Positions 1 to 10,173 of a stretch of DNA of 64,000 nt are shown in pieces (position 1 is the first letter of the stretch; each line of letters opens with the position of its first letter). The stretch is from Agrostemma githago (taxonomy: Eukaryota; Streptophyta; Magnoliopsida; Caryophyllales; Caryophyllaceae). The notes beneath the pieces were generated by a model. It did no database searches, had not been told where the DNA came from, and worked only from the letters and a program-made list of their open reading frames with translations. The stretch spans positions 67,512,062-67,576,061 of the forward strand of contig OY288242.1 of NCBI GenBank assembly GCA_958450325.1. The letters run 5' to 3'. Made by a program: the position numbers and the translations under genes.

Positions 1-156
1 TTATTGTGGATCGTTCTTCAAGATGGAATACTTGATCCGAAAAATTGTTATTTTTGTGTGGATCGTTCTTCAAGATGGAATACTTGATCCGAAAAATTGT
101 TATTTTTGTGTGGATCGTTCTTCAAGATGGAATACTAGATCCGAAAAAATTGATTT
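1..156. repeat. 52-bp tandem repeat, about 2.9 copies
   Basis: The motif GTGGATCGTTCTTCAAGATG recurs at 6, 58 and 110, an exact 52-base period. The third copy has minor changes and then decays. It lies immediately inside the primer-binding site of the minus-strand LTR element to its right, so it belongs to that element's untranslated leader. The array continues past the left edge of the window. Confidence 0.85.
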
Positions 157-183
157 TTGAGAGTAGGCAACTTTTTGTTCAAG

Positions 184-203
184 TTCCCCACAGACAGCGC
201 CAA
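184..203 (-). other. Primer-binding site of minus-strand gypsy-type element
   Basis: Read on the minus strand this is TTGGCGCTGTCTGTGGGGAA, the kind of tRNA-complementary site that follows the 5' LTR in many plant Ty3/gypsy elements. It directly abuts the LTR at 205-791. The element body therefore extends leftward out of the window. Confidence 0.6.
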
Positions 204-204
204 T

Positions 205-791
205 TGTTTGGGGTACAAACATGGTTCCCGGCTCGAGCAGCGGTTCGGCTCTCCTCGGGATCCGGATGCAAGTCGTCGGCGTTCCTGCAAGGTGAACTCC
301 GGCCCCAAGGGATTGCCCCCGGGGCGGAGCCTCCGACGCCCAAGTCAGTATATTGTGTATGTTTATGTGTTTTGGGTATAAGTCGTATCGTAGTTAAGAC
401 CGAGATCGTGGAGGGAGTAGTAATGAATTGGCCTCCTCTTCCTCTCTACCAAAATAGGGTATTTATAGAGGAGGGGAGAGGTGGTGACATCGTCGTAGTG
501 ATGTCGCCCGGGTGATGTCGTCCGATGACATCATCTGGGTGATGTCATGAGGAGTCTATTTCGGGTCGACTAGTGGCGACTCGTAAGGACGGTCAGCCGG
601 TTCGAGGATCCGATCGACCCGGGATCTGGCCGGTACGAGGGTCCGGCCGATCCGAGGTTTGGTCGGCGCGGGAGCCGGCCGACCCGGAGTTCGGTCTACG
701 CGGGGTCCGGCTAGATCGTGGATCGGTCGAGCCGGGATCGGGGTCCGGTTCTGTCTAAGTCGGCCTACACGTCTGGGGGATTTATCCCCCA
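205..791 (-). mobile_element. 5' LTR of a minus-strand Ty3/gypsy-type retrotransposon
   Basis: The segment begins TGTTTGGGG and ends with a run of C followed by CA, giving TG...CA ends. On the minus strand a TATA-like CTATAAATACCC lies near 450-465, in the right orientation for LTR transcription. The right half is GC-rich and full of CCGGCC/GATCCG words, and short ORFs there are translations of this composition. The partner LTR lies outside the window, so no TSD can be checked. Confidence 0.6.
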
Positions 792-1181
792 TCACCACCT
801 AACTACTCTGTCATCAAGATATACCCTCTCGATGTCACGCTCAAATGAAAATCATAGATCGTTTTTACACGATAAATTGATTTTCCGGTAAGGGTGGTTT
901 AGTACATACCGAAATCCCCAAACGTTCTCCGTTGCTTCTCATATTTTGTTTGGACGTCCAACCAACCCGATGAAAACTTTGTACAATTTTTAGCAATTTT
1001 TATTCTACACCATGAAACTTTGGAAAATGTGTATTATACTACAAATCAAGCTGCTCGGGAGCTCATATCGAGTTACGTTTCAAATCATCCAAATTTTCTT
1101 ATCACGTGACTAGGGTGTGTTCAGGATGTATACTGGCCGATTTTACGCCCAAAGGACAAGTATAGGTCGGTTTTACACGAT
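792..1181. other. Unassigned spacer
   Basis: About 390 bases between two retroelement LTRs. No ORF, repeat or RNA gene was recognised. It may be remnant LTR sequence. Confidence 0.4.
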
Positions 1182-3402
1182 TGTAGACACCCACATTTTG
1201 ACCGCCAGGTGTCTATAGCAGTTTCCAAAAAAACACCCGATGATGATCGGACGTAAACATGACTAAATACGCTTGATTGTGGACTCGGAATCAATAGTAA
1301 TTGGCGCGAACTTTTAACGGAGTATAAATCTCACAAAATAGACCTCAAATTCAGGCCCAGCGAGTCATTTCCAGTCAAATGAGACTAATTTGGGTCAAAT
1401 CCGACACCAGGGGCAAAACCATCTTTTAGCAACCGGGTCAGGACCCGGTCAAAGATATTTCCGAGGCATGAAAACCAGCCGTGTCACCCCACGAGTCCGG
1501 TTTGAGCTCAAACACTACAAAAAATCAGCTACACAAAATATTAAGCAAATCCATTAAAGGTAGAATTCAGTACCCAGTAGGAGTCCTACCCAAGCCCGAA
1601 TACTCGACCGAGCACAAGAAGCGTACTCGGCCGAGTACTCTTCACTCCAGCCGGTTTCTATGACTTCTTCACCAAGAAACGGAATCCTTATTCCGCTCAA
1701 ATTGCTTACCTTTCCTATCCTAACCGGTATTTCTTGTCACCCAAGCAAGACTACCTCTCCTAGCTTCAACCGAGGACCTCTCCTATAAATAGGGACCTCA
1801 CGACACACACAAAACACACATCCAACATACAATTCCCGGCTTCAATCATACACAAAACCCGAATCTCTAGCAAACCTTAGGAAAATTATACCGAAATACC
1901 GTCCCGATTTTTCCTAGAAATTCTCAGGCAAATACAACCATAGCACCTTAACTCCTCCTATATTCTCGTTACTCCTACGCAAGTGCCGTTACTACGAGTT
2001 TCTAATCGAGACCGAATTTAGCATGTAGGTTGAGGGTGTTCCAAATCCCGATCTCTTCTCCTTTATCTTCCCTTCTCTCGTCCTTTTCTTCTTTTGCGTC
2101 GTGTCTTCGGTCCTTTTTTATTATTATGGGTCATCGTCGCATCTTTTTTTATATATAATATCGATACTACAAACTATTTTCATATAAAGCAACGTTCTTA
2201 AAATACGATATTGACTCTATAGTCAAATATCGCATCTAACAAGAACTAAATTAATCTCGTTGATGCTAGAAATCGTCACATGATTTTAAACAAAGTATGA
2301 CGATTTTAACGCGGAGAAAATTAACATTCTTTTCTTTTTATTCAATTTCCTTTTCAAACAATTTTATAAAACACTTTTCTAAAAATCATTCTGAATATTC
2401 GATATCGATTTCATAATCGAATATCGAAAATATAAATCGAGTATAAATTAATCATATTTATACGCGATTTATTAAAACTAACGATCTTCGAAAAATCAAA
2501 CCCGAGACAGCCCGAGACGTGAGTCGCGCGCGTCCAGGGCGAGACGCCCTCCCGCGCGAGTCGTGCCACCCCCCGGGCGAGTCGCGTGGGGGCCTGAAAC
2601 CGTGACATTGTTTTCATTTTTCTTTCTTCCTTTTTTCCACCAAAACCGTTTCTTAAAACAACGTCTTTCTCGGCACATTTCAATTTTTCGATAAATCTTT
2701 TTGACCTCGGTCAACACGTGTTTAATCCATCACGTGTCACAAACTTTTCGAAATTATGCGTGTCATCATATTTGCATCTTTTATTCAATTTATCGATCGT
2801 TACTAACCCGTTTGTTCATGTCTTCAGCAATTTCTTTTTCGTTTTTTTATTATACTAAAATGAACCTCGCATGCTAAAATACAACTTTGACGTTAATTTT
2901 TAGATGCATTAAAACGACTTAGCAAACATAATTCACATGTTTAGTCTAAAATACTTTTTGCATATCATTCAACCGTTAAACTAACGCGCGTACATAAAAA
3001 TCGAACGATATCTTAGTAAAGGCCGCTAATTGTGGCGGGGTTGGGTGTTCTTTGTGAACTTCCCAACACGTACCCTCACCCCTTACTCAGAACCATGGTT
3101 TTCGGATGTCCAAATTCATTGGCATACGAGAGTCATTCAATACCCGATTACCGATAATGTCGGTATCGGTATCGCAATGCTAAGGGACGAACCCAATAAA
3201 CTCTGAAATCGGAATGGGCCGTACTTTGTGCACGGCCCACTACGACATAGAGTGGGTTCGAACGGGCCCGAACTCCCACAAAGTTCGGTGGCGACTCCTA
3301 CTTCAATTTAAATTTCAACACGAGATCCATCTCACATGAGATTCATTCGCCTCCCCAAACCCGCGCGTGGCCGCGTCGGGGTGGACCTATGCCATGTCCA
3401 CA
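1182..3402 (+). mobile_element. 5' LTR of a Tat/Ogre-lineage Ty3/gypsy retrotransposon
   Basis: The LTR starts TGTAGACACCCA and ends TGTCCACA, followed by a tRNA-Arg-type primer-binding site. At 2.2 kb it fits the long LTRs of the Tat lineage. A TATA box CTATAAATAG at 1783-1792 marks the likely promoter. The same terminal words occur in the second Tat element at 16001-18138, so they are related families. The five bases before it are ACGAT; the matching 3' TSD is not in the window. Confidence 0.8.
1783..1792 (+). promoter_or_regulatory. TATA box in Tat LTR
   Basis: CTATAAATAG about 600 bases into the LTR, followed by AC-rich transcribed-leader-like sequence. This is the expected retrotransposon promoter location. 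Confidence 0.55.
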
Positions 3403-3405
3403 ATT

Positions 3406-3423
3406 TGGCGACTCCGCTGGGGA
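3406..3423 (+). other. Primer-binding site, tRNA-Arg type
   Basis: TGGCGACTCCGCTGGGGA, three bases after the LTR end. This 18-mer is the classical Ogre/Tat primer-binding site complementary to the 3' end of a plant tRNA-Arg. Confidence 0.85.
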
Positions 3424-4907
3424 TTCCTAATGTACCACTTGTCATCAGGGTTCCTTGGGTGAGACTCGAAAAGAAATCGTTCGATTAGTAATGTACGCGT
3501 TTTAGTTCGATGGTTCATGCATAACCCAAATCTTTCCCGGGCCGGTTACTTGTGACCGACGTCCCACTATACCGCGGTGCATTTCTAAATGGGTGCACTA
3601 AAGACTCCGACGGCGGAACTCGCATGGGTTTTACGGCATGTTCTAAGTCCAATTCGGCTTAGGAAGTCCGTCCTGATTTGTGAGAAAGCCATCGTTGTTG
3701 ATATAGACCCTATTTTGACCGACCGAGACTTAGACTAGGATCATACATGGTGTCATTATACTGTTTCCGTGACTACGTGCTGCTTGATCTACATGTCATC
3801 TTTTTCAAAAACCGTTATTTCAAAATTGCATCTTTTCAAAATTATCCATTCTTTTCAAAACCGGAGACGCTACCGAATTTATGACTTATGATTTTACCCA
3901 AAATAGCCTGTTTCTAGCTGGTATGCTGCCCGAACTTTTTCAAAAACTTCAAAAATCTCGGCCCGATGGCCCTTTGCCAATTTTCAAAAAAATCGGGCCA
4001 TCCTTTCAACTTTTTTTGGATCTTTTTAAGCCCAAATATCCCTTTTCAAAACCTTCATCTTCTTAGGATTTCCCGTATTTAGTAGTGTCGGGTCTTGTCA
4101 TAAGTTGTTGGAGTCTATAGCATCGAAACTCTGTCGATCTTACATCACGAGTTTCTTCCCTATCCCGGTCCGCCTTATTTGTCAAGGCACAGCCCACCTA
4201 CATAGGACGAACTCCTACAAAGGGAGGCCCGTTTACACATTCGAGTCCAAAGTCTGGGGATATCTCACGTGGACCTTCCTTCGAACGGGACTAGGCCCAC
4301 TCTGTCGAATCCTAAGGAATTTACACCACCCACGAGTCACCCGTCTAGGTGTCCTTTCCAAGTCACTCCCTTTTCAGGCTTTTCCTCACTCGGGGGCTAC
4401 CGTTTAGCAGAGCGATCAATCACGGTTGCTCTAAGGGTCATGTATTGCACGTGTTGTCTCGCTACCTCACTTTCAAGTCAATTAGATGTCACCCCATCTG
4501 AGTCCAATCAGAGTCTTTAGTCTCACTCGGGGGCTGTCCTCCACCTGAGCAGTCAGTCACGTTTCCCTTAAGGAGCACCCTACGTCCATTCTACACCGGC
4601 GTCCTTCGAGTCGTACCTATGCTACAAATACTCGAGGTACCTAGGGTTTAGGTCGCCACGGTTGGTCCGAGCATGCGATACAGTCAAACACAGTTGACCC
4701 ATTTTCGGACTCACCCTTCTGCAGCTCAAGTCCCGTGGTCGAGTCAAAGCCAGGGTCGTTACCTCGTCTAGATTAACGTTTAAGTATCCCGGTCAAAGAA
4801 TCTTAGTCATTTCCATCACCCCGGGCCGTGTTTAGTTCGACTCCTTCTCTTGCACCTGCGCAAAACCGAGCTTAGGCGAGTTCTAACACCCGTCGCTTCT
4901 TCCTAGC
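3424..4907 (+). mobile_element. Non-coding leader of the first Tat element
   Basis: About 1.5 kb downstream of the primer-binding site without a convincing ORF. Two CACTCGGGGGCT blocks (near 4387 and 4525) are partial internal repeats. Tat elements normally carry a long leader before gag. Confidence 0.55.
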
Positions 4908-5180
4908 ATGGACCCAATGAACGAGACACTAACTAACCACGAGAAAGCCCGCGCCTTCGAGAAAGGGGATATCCAGGGAAGCATGCTTATGTTATCTTGC
5001 TCCATTGCGGGCGGACTGGGGATGCCAAAGATAAAAAAGCGAGCCACTCCGTCACCGCAATCAGGGGGTGCAATAAAATCAGACCCCGGCCCGTGCCAAG
5101 ACTTGGCAAAAAGAGAATGCGAAGTAAAGCAAACCCCACAAAGCCAAAGACTCATACGCTTAAGCGTAACCTCCACCTAA
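4908..5180 (+). pseudogene. Short ORF at the start of the Tat coding region (possible gag start)
   Basis: A 90-residue ORF begins at the first good ATG after the leader. Its first 25 or so residues are charged (MDPMNETLTNHEKARAFEKG), as at the start of Tat gag. The rest does not resemble gag and runs into the strand-asymmetric segment, so the retroelement appears broken near 4970. A chance ORF is equally possible. Confidence 0.25.
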
Positions 5181-6235
5181 AAAAACAGACAAACTAGAAG
5201 AAAGAGCGTGACGCGTAATAGCCTTCACATCTCCAAGGCAATGTCGATCTCGGAGGTGGACGATCATGGCGGTTTTAACAAGACCCTTGCCATTATTGTA
5301 CGACACTCAGAAAGACCAATGAAGGGGCAATGGAAACATGCAATTCTAGACATGAAGAACCGGCAACACGAGGAAGAGAAAACAAACAAATAAGCAATAA
5401 ACCACAAGAAGCACACAAAACTAACCCCATAACAACCAAAAAAGCACACAAAGAAAAACCACAGTGCCCACACCACACACCCAAATTGAAACCACCCAAC
5501 AACAGAGGCGATGTCGGGTTGGCATGGACGAACCACAAATCAGAAGCATAAAAAAAACAGGGGCAAACAAAGAAACCGATGCCCGAAAACACAAACACAA
5601 GGAAGGAAAATGAAGAAGACGAAGGCCAAAACCCACAAGAAGGCGCACCTAAAACGCACACCAACAGCGACCAAACCCGACAGCAGAGAAACACAAAGTC
5701 GGAGACAGAAAAACCCACCGAAAAACGATCAGCAACAGAAACGAAACATGGGACGCCAAAAAAAACCCGACAACCAGCAAAACCCGTCAACAGCAGTCAG
5801 AAGGCCGGAGAAGGACAACCTGAAGACAAAAGAGGTCGGGGACGGGAGCAGTAGAAGGAAGTCGACAGGAAAACGGCAACCACAGTCGAATTCCGGCGAG
5901 AAAAACGCAGGGGCTAAAACACGAAAGAACAAGATGGACCTCCGGCAGCAGCGACAGAACTGACGGGAAGAGATGGCAGAGGCAGAAAGAGGAGGCAGAA
6001 AGGGGAACATTGACGGCAGACGGAGGCAGCCGCAGCAGCAGTGTCTCCGGAGAAAACCCAACAAACCCGACGCAGATGAAGGGAAGAAACGCTAGGAGGA
6101 GGAGGAAGGGACGACAACAAGAAAGGAAAGGACGACGGTCGGAACCCAGGGGAGCGGCGACGTCCGGTAGGAGGGCCGCCGCGGCCAGCAGGCGGCAGGA
6201 AACCCTAGGGCTGGGGGCAGATTGCACAACCCATT
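4990..6235 (-). mobile_element. Strand-asymmetric segment, possibly the 5' region of a minus-strand LINE
   Basis: The plus strand is strongly A/G-rich (long AAC, GGAGGA, GGCAGA words), so the minus strand is C/T-rich. The minus strand begins near 6235 with CCCTAGGGTTTCCTGCCGCC, resembling GC-rich 5' untranslated leaders of plant L1-type LINEs or genes. Long ORFs on both strands here (for example 5293-5790 minus and 5511-5963 plus) are compositional. No reverse transcriptase or endonuclease motif is present, so the identity is a guess. Confidence 0.25.
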
Positions 6236-6265
6236 CCCTCACTAAAACAGTTTTCAAAATCAGAT

Positions 6266-6314
6266 TGTTGTTATTATTGTTGTTGTTGTTGTTGTTGTTG
6301 TTGTCATTATTGTC

Positions 6315-6370
<56 letters not shown>
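6266..6370. repeat. (TTG)n / (TTA)n compound microsatellite
   Basis: TTGTTG repeats at about 6277-6303 run into TTA/ATT repeats at about 6317-6370. They lie at the right border of the asymmetric segment and could be an old retroposon tail. Confidence 0.9.
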
Positions 6371-6375
<5 letters not shown>

Positions 6376-6950
6376 TCTGGGTTGAACTTAACTTAACTGA
6401 ATTTAAAGTGTCTGAACTGAACTGAAAGTGTTAGAATATAAGTCGGAAAGAACAGGGTCTCAGTCTCATTTTGATAACCAAATAAAAGAACCTGCTTCAC
6501 TCTCTTTCCCTCCCCTTCCTTTCCTTCCAAATCAATCTTTCTACACACATCTTAAATGACCCGTTAATTTTATACCATGAGTCCATGATTTGGCCCGACC
6601 TGTTCAGATCGTTGGAAAAAAGAGACCATAAAGCCTTAATTAGTCTAAAAGCTTAGCTCAAGCCAACCTATTCATATGCCTAGATTTTGGTAAAAGTCTA
6701 ATTTTTCAATATAATTAATTTTATATACCAGTATTATCCTTTTAAACTACAATATGTTTCCTTTTATTTTATTTAGTACATTACGTTTCGCTAACCATGC
6801 AATAATCTAGCCTAAATTGATCACATTAGAAGGGATTTCTCATCTTACTATTTGATTATTTCAAATAATTATCATTTTGGAGAACTGGCAATGCACATTT
6901 GCACGTATTTTATACGAAAAGTAGTAGACGCGAGTTAGCTAGGATAAATA
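6371..6950. other. Unassigned AT-rich spacer
   Basis: It begins with a GTGTCTGAACTGAACTGAA-type tract (6374-6430), a simple motif common in Caryophyllales intergenic DNA. It then holds ordinary AT-rich sequence. No gene is seen. Confidence 0.4.
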
Positions 6951-6958
6951 ACCTACAT

Positions 6959-7302
6959 TTAGACCTATCAAAATTTGACCCGACCCATAAACCCAACCCG
7001 ATATACCTACAATATTTTGGAATTAATATTATGGAAATGATATATGGGTTATGATATATAGTACGTATTTAGGAAATAATTTTCAAATTTGATTTTAATA
7101 TCTCTTTTGTAAACATAAACATTATAATTAAATAATATATTAATAATATTATTAAAATAAATGAATAATTGATATTAAACATAAATTTAAAAAATTACTT
7201 AGAAAATGGAAAAATTTAGGCGTTCGAAATTATTTATAACCTGACCTATATTCTGAACCCGACTCGTGATCCGTATAACCCGACCCATTTGACAGGTCTA
7301 AT
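6959..7302. mobile_element. Small non-autonomous hAT-like MITE
   Basis: The left end TTAGACCTATCAAA is inverted at the right end (minus-strand reading ATTAGACCTGTCAAA), and GACCCGACCC-type words lie inside both ends. Flanks are ACCTACAT (6951-6958) and GCCTACAT (7303-7310), an 8-base direct repeat with one mismatch, which fits hAT. The element is 344 bp and has no ORF. Ends may be off by a base. Confidence 0.6.
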
Positions 7303-7310
7303 GCCTACAT

Positions 7311-7809
7311 AACTGGTAAAAAATGACGCTCATCGAAGTACTAGATCCTGTTTGTGTAAGCAATATTAATATGTCTCTGCCAACTCATTTGCGATTCTAA
7401 GAACATTGAGTTTATCTATTTAATTTACTCTCTAACCATTTGACTCTCCGCATTGAACATATTTCTATATATATGTCATCATCTCGCTCCAAATTTGACT
7501 CGACCCATAAACCCGACTCGTTCTCTTTTTTAGGGTCATGAACCCTTTTTGAACCCTAATATTTTTATTTTATATTTTTAGAGTTTCTAATATTTTTTAG
7601 AGCGTGAATAAATAAAACAATATTAATATTAGAAAGTTAGCAAACCAAACTGAATATAATGTGATGTCTATTCAATTTTTGTTTTCTTCTAATGTGATAA
7701 TTTACGGATTATATAAGGGCAATTCTTTAGGTGTATTAGGATTTTTTTAAATACTAAAATTCATAGGAGTATTATTTATTACTCTATCTAATACTAAAAC
7801 AAATGGGAG
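7311..7809. other. Unassigned spacer with a MITE fragment
   Basis: The stretch around 7490-7560 again shows TTTGACTCGACCCATAAACC, related to the 6959-7302 MITE. It is probably a degenerate copy. No gene is seen. Confidence 0.4.
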
Positions 7810-8192
7810 TTATCTGAAGGAGTTATGTTCACTGTTCTATACGGATTAACCCGCTTAAGTCTATGTATCCGATATGCCTTGCTAGAGGTCGATGTCGGGT
7901 TGACGTGTAAATAGGTTATGTTTCTGGTAGTCTTAAGTGGGCCCATTGAATCACACACAATGTCTACCGGATATTATTAATATAACGGTATACCGGACCG
8001 GTCAATGATATTGGGAGGCCCTGTCCAAAATTCTGATTTGAGGCCCCCTTTATTTTTAAAAAAAACACATAAAATCGAATGTTTTCTTAATAAAAAAAAC
8101 AACACCATAATTGACATACGAAGTAGGAATACTCTTTTTTTAGATGAATTACGAAGATAAACAAGCTAAAAAATTATTCTAATAATAACTGC

Positions 8193-8251
8193 TCATCGTC
8201 TTTTAAATAAAGCTATCCTTCTTGCATTTTGAGAAGCAAAATCATCTATCT
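8193..8251 (-). pseudogene. C-terminal tail of a hAT transposase (relic)
   Basis: The minus strand reads IDDFASQNARRIALFKRR and a stop. This matches the tail of the better-preserved hAT transposases here (DFASQNARR at 32524-33699 and EFASVNARR at 54991-55440). The rest of the gene is eroded or deleted. This short match supports assigning the surrounding element to the same hAT clade. Confidence 0.6.
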
Positions 8252-8822
8252 ATCATAATTTAAAAAACTAAACAAGCACAAAATCACCGGGATGATGTTT
8301 GAGTCTTAAACAATTGAGAGTCACATCCAAGAGATCAACCTACAAATCTACAATTAATATTCATAACAATACAATTAGTTATTTAATTTAAGAATTAAGA
8401 TTCTAGAATTACAAAAAAAATCTGGAAAAAAAGTGAGAAAAAAATTACGTTAGTAATTAATGGCCAATTGACTAATTATGCAAGATAGATATGTGAATTT
8501 TGTCCAACTCGGCAAAAACAGTAGGAAGCGAAGAAATAAAGAATGAATTAGTGGTTGAAGAATTAAGAGTAATATAGTGATACTAGAGAAATTATAAGGT
8601 TTTGTTTATAAACAAATAAAAATGAATCAAAGACACCAATAAGGTATAGTATTATTTTTGGGGAAAGAAATAATTTATGGAATTAATTAGAAATAAATTT
8701 CTCAATTTTCAATAATCAAATCACGGTAAATATTGGGAAAGAATAAAACGAATATGGAAGGTTGTTTACTTTTTCCATATTTATTGTGGTAATTGAGTGT
8801 CAGACTTCTGTACGATTGCTGT

Positions 8823-9690
8823 TGTGGACGTCCGTCCGCACTGCCCGGCGCCCCGCGCACCCGCGCGGGACCGACCCATTTTTTCAACATGTGGTGGCGG
8901 CCACCCACGCGGTCCCTTTCCGGTCGGGGGCCAGTCCGATCTCGCGTACGGGACGATGTCTCGGACCTCGATTCGGATGATGATCCGGACTTGTACTAGA
9001 CGGGTGCAAGCACCCGTGTTTTCGTTTGGAATCGATCGAGTCGTGGTTGTAAATGTTTAAAGACCGATTCATTTGGTAAGGCGATCTTTTTAGTGAACTG
9101 AATTTGTTGCCGATTTGTGGAGTCACCACCGAGTCAATTATGGGGACTAGCCGACTCAAAGTTGAGGGGCACGGAATCTAAAGATAAAGACTTGTACCCT
9201 TAAGCACTCCATGCCTGGAATTACTCTCATTGCCAATGGTTTCGGACATCCAGAAACCGTCGATTCTAAATAAGGGGTGAGGGTACGTATTGGGAAGCCA
9301 ACATCCGATAGCTGTCAACACCCAATCCCGCCCACACTATAGCGGCCTCTACTAATCAATTGGTGGGCTAATAACCTAGTTCTTTTGTTGTAGTGGAAGT
9401 ACTGTAACATCTATTGTTTTCACCCTATACCTTTTTCTACGTCGGTTGTTTAAGGACAAGTTTTGTCGTCAAAGTAGTTGTGTTTACATTCTTTGCATGC
9501 AATTTCACGTGACAAACAGGTCATAAAAAGATGCACGTAGGAGAGTAGAGAGTACTAATATTATAAGTATTAGCAAGTCAGTTTTAACGCGATAATACGG
9601 ATATTAGTCGTTCTCGTGATATACCTTACCTGGTATTTTGTTTAAGATGCGTTGGCGCGGAATTAATAAAGATGCGTCGAACCTAGCATC
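8823..9690 (-). mobile_element. Truncated 3' LTR of the nested Tat element
   Basis: Colinear with 16001-16890 of the 5' LTR, with scattered substitutions and a 29-base deletion near 9150. Similarity stops abruptly at GTCGAACCTAG, beyond which gag sequence begins. Only the last 40% of the LTR is present. Small ORFs here are not genes. Confidence 0.85.
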
Positions 9691-10173
9691 AGTGTCGTGC
9701 CCATTGCCTTGGTGGAAGAGACAGTAAGCATTAGGACTCCATGTTTTGCTTCGCTTGCCAACCGGTGGGTCTGGGGTGGGACCCAGAGGTTTGAGCAGCC
9801 CTAGATCTATTAGGTGTTTAAGAGTTTCGGTATACGACGAGTTGATCTTGGTGAATTCTTTTCGGGGCGTCCCAGTTTTGTTGGGTAATGCTTTGCGGGG
9901 CATTGAGCTTACCTCTCTACTGATCTTAGAGGATCTTGCCCTTTCGGAGCACCAGGGTGACCTGTTCGGAGTGGGTCCTTGGGTGTGGTAATTGATTAAG
10001 CTGGTATCTGCCCCGTTCTCCGTTCCTCTGCAATCGAGGAAATTAAGACGATTGTCAATATGACGAACGAAACAGGACAGATGGTCTATCGAGGTGCGAA
10101 TATCATGAACCACCTCGGTCAGGGTACTGACATTGATGTAGAGGTTTTCGATCACTCCAGGTTCCGAAGACAT
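9604..10173 (-). pseudogene. Tat gag remnant fused to LTR
   Basis: This 189-residue ORF starts at the ATG at 10173. Residues around 120-165 carry the Tat gag pattern: a helical LIDLGLLKPL stretch, a proline-rich linker, then YCLFHQGNGHDTD, the C..H..GH.T part of a zinc-knuckle-like motif. At this point the frame runs into LTR sequence (9690) and ends after about 29 LTR-encoded residues. The final cysteine is lost. The ORF is far shorter than a complete gag, so an internal deletion is likely too. It cannot be functional. Confidence 0.7.

Noticed and set aside
45..515. 156-codon plus-strand ORF
   Set aside because: It runs across the 52-bp tandem repeat, primer-binding site and LTR of a minus-strand retroelement, and has no protein-like pattern.
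5293..6257. Cysteine/serine/leucine-rich minus-strand ORFs resembling membrane proteins
   Set aside because: They are the complement of an A/G-rich strand; overlapping frames are all open and similar in composition, so this is bias and not coding.
6010..6396. ORF ending in poly-Leu and poly-Ile
   Set aside because: The tail is translation of the (TTG)n(TTA)n microsatellite.
8762..9159. Several ORFs on both strands in the nested Tat LTR
   Set aside because: The same frames appear in the homologous LTR at 15925-16331 with frame-breaking changes; LTR sequence, not genes.
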